A stretch of DNA of 6,591 nucleotides from positions 1-6,591 of the forward strand of contig CAKSDF010000107.1 in the NCBI GenBank assembly GCA_934444695.1. Reading direction: 5' to 3'. The notes below the pieces were generated by a model that was not told the origin of the DNA, searched no databases, and was given only the letters and a program-made list of their open reading frames with translations. Positions 5,564 through 6,591 of this stretch are shown piece after piece (the first letter of the stretch is position 1; the number at the start of each line of letters is the position of its first letter). The DNA comes from an uncultured Eubacteriales bacterium (GTDB taxonomy: Bacteria > Bacillota > Clostridia > Oscillospirales > Acutalibacteraceae). Both the position numbers and the translations under genes were made by a program.

Positions 5564-6232
5564 TTACAGCTCGATTTTTGATTTTATAACATCGAGAACG
5601 GCGGCGATTTCCTGTTCAAGGGTCATTTTATCGGTATCCACTGTAATCGAATCTTCGGCAGGCTTTAAAGGCGCCACGGCACGACTTGAATCGTTATGAT
5701 CCCTCTCGTTAAGTTCACGGAGCACATCGTCGAAATTCACATTCATACCCTTGCCCTTAAGCTCGTTGAATCGGCGCATGGCGCGGGACTTTGGCGAGGC
5801 GGTCAGAAAAATTTTTACCTCGGCATCGGGCAGCACCACCGTGCCGATGTCCCGTCCATCCATAACAACGCTGTGTTTTTTTGCGATATCCCTCTGGGTG
5901 TTGAACAAAAATTTTCTCACCTCAGGGATGGCCGACACATTTGACGCAGCCATAGAAGCCTCAGGCGTTCTGATTTTTCCCGAAACATCCTGCCCGTTGA
6001 CGAGCACCGACTGAACGCCCTTTTTAAATTCCAGCTCCACCGACAGACCGCCAAGCAGCGGAACGACCTGTTCTGCACTGTCGGTCTTTGCGCCCTTTTC
6101 AATAGCATATACTCCCACTGCCCGATAAAGAGCGCCGGTGTCCACATATATTATTTCAAGCTGTTTTGCCACGGCCTTTGCCACCGTGCTTTTTCCGGCG
6201 CCGCCGGGACCGTCTATTGCAATTTTAAACAT
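5564..6232 (-). CDS. cmk: Cytidylate kinase
   Basis: A 222-residue cytoplasmic enzyme that phosphorylates CMP and dCMP with ATP, feeding CTP, dCTP and CDP-diacylglycerol lipid metabolism. The P-loop is G8-P-G-G-A-G-K14-S-T. The NMP-binding part shows D31-T-G-A-L-Y-R37 and D125-G-R127-D128-I-G-T. The lid and C-terminal region shows E-R177-D178 followed by D181-S-S-R184 and A-P-L-K-P-A-E-D. These are the standard Cmk signatures and the length is normal. I chose the ATG at 6232 because GGAGG (6240-6244) stands seven bases upstream and the protein then begins MFKIAIDGPGGAGKST like homologues. An ATG seven codons earlier (6253) would place that ribosome site inside the gene. The gene ends in tandem stops (TAATAA), 58 bases before plsC. 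Confidence 0.96.
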   Translation of the reverse strand: MFKIAIDGPGGAGKSTVAKAVAKQLEIIYVDTGALYRAVGVYAIEKGAKTDSAEQVVPLLGGLSVELEFKKGVQSVLVNGQDVSGKIRTPEASMAASNVSAIPEVRKFLFNTQRDIAKKHSVVMDGRDIGTVVLPDAEVKIFLTASPKSRAMRRFNELKGKGMNVNFDDVLRELNERDHNDSSRAVAPLKPAEDSITVDTDKMTLEQEIAAVLDVIKSKIEL

Positions 6233-6285
6233 ACTGTCTCCTCCGCAAAGCATAATTTTATCTTAACCATATCGCTCACATATGT

Positions 6286-6314
6286 TGTGATTACAAAGTA
6301 CAATGCCAATCACA
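6286..6314. repeat. Inverted repeat between the FAD oxidoreductase gene and cmk
   Basis: TGTGATT (6286-6292) and AATCACA (6308-6314) are perfect 7-base inverted repeats with 15 bases between them. A further TCACA (6276-6280) also faces the first arm across five bases. No T-run follows on either strand, so it is not a standard terminator. It could be an operator or a weak RNA hairpin in the cmk leader, or chance in AT-rich DNA. Confidence 0.35.
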
Positions 6315-6336
6315 CCGTTTTATACGCTGTGCTTCT

Positions 6337-6591
6337 TTACTGCGCTTTCTCAAAACCATCAGCCGCACGGGCAGCGGTTGAAAAGGCTATCTGAAGGTTG
6401 AATCCGCCGGTATATGCATCCACATCAATCACCTCTCCGGCAAAGAAAAGTCCCTTGCACAGTTTAGACTGCATTGTTTTAGGATCGATTTCTTTAACAT
6501 CCACTCCGCCCGACGTGATTATGGCTTCCTCAATGGGACGAAGCTTTTTGACCGTAAGAATCAGATCCTTTAAAAGCTCGGCAAGGCCCTT
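6337..6591 (-). CDS. NAD(P)/FAD-dependent oxidoreductase, BaiN/HI0933 family (C-terminal part only)
   Basis: Only the last 84 residues lie inside the window; the rest runs off the right edge (the family is usually about 400 residues). The fragment carries the family's C-terminal FAD-binding signature: ITSGGVDVKEID (25-36 of the fragment), TMQSKL (39-44), then GLFFAGEVIDVDAYTGG (47-63) and FNLQIAFSTA (64-73). It ends at a TAA at 6337-6339. These proteins are soluble flavoproteins annotated as HI0933-like, aminoacetone oxidase-like or BaiN. The true reaction of most members is not settled, so I give no symbol. It is the most upstream gene seen of the minus-strand series, 104 bases before cmk, and is often next to cmk in Clostridia. 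The frame is clean up to the window edge. Confidence 0.9.
   Translation of the reverse strand, partial: KGLAELLKDLILTVKKLRPIEEAIITSGGVDVKEIDPKTMQSKLCKGLFFAGEVIDVDAYTGGFNLQIAFSTAARAADGFEKAQ

Noticed and set aside
6307..6336. A hairpin right after the stop of the FAD oxidoreductase gene (CACAGCGT with ACGGTGTG) as a terminator
   Set aside because: The eight-pair stem has a G-G mismatch, and on the minus strand it is followed by ATTGGCATTG with no T-run. It may affect mRNA processing at most.

Overview
The window looks like chromosomal DNA from a Gram-positive anaerobe of the class Clostridia, probably an uncultured gut or sediment lineage. Three things suggest this: the gene order FAD oxidoreductase – cmk – plsC – ispH – rpsA, which is typical of Clostridia; strong AGGAGG-type ribosome binding sites; and sigma-A-like promoters in AT-rich gaps. 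A finer placement cannot be read from the sequence. There are seven protein genes, one of them cut by the right edge. I see no rRNA, tRNA, CRISPR array or insertion sequence.

Left part (1-2492). A hairpin with a T-run at 12-46 probably ends a gene beyond the left edge. Two genes then diverge from a 389-base gap. On the minus strand is a TIM-barrel sugar phosphate isomerase/epimerase-like protein (107-916). On the plus strand is a zinc-dependent medium-chain alcohol dehydrogenase (1306-2406). The gap holds a near-consensus promoter for each. The dehydrogenase also has a leader of about 145 nt with possible alternative pairings. The dehydrogenase ends at a strong hairpin terminator (2449-2492).

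Right part (2524-6591). Five minus-strand genes read leftward as a probable operon: the C-terminus of a BaiN/HI0933-like FAD oxidoreductase (6337-6591), cytidylate kinase (cmk), a PlsC-like 1-acylglycerol-3-phosphate acyltransferase, HMBPP reductase (ispH) and ribosomal protein S1 (rpsA). A perfect 14-bp hairpin at 2529-2559 closes the series. These are housekeeping steps: CMP/dCMP phosphorylation, phosphatidic acid synthesis, the last step of the MEP isoprenoid pathway, and mRNA binding on the ribosome. ispH and rpsA overlap by 4 bases (ATGA) and look translationally coupled. In many Clostridia the two are fused into one polypeptide, so the separate arrangement is worth noting. plsC and ispH both start with TTG, each behind a good Shine-Dalgarno.

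Overall the window is mostly ordinary core genome. I found no convincing new multi-gene system. The most interesting points are the untypical dehydrogenase leader, the split but coupled ispH/rpsA pair, the degenerate 12-bp repeats in the ispH leader, and the patchy AT-rich composition of the isomerase gene.
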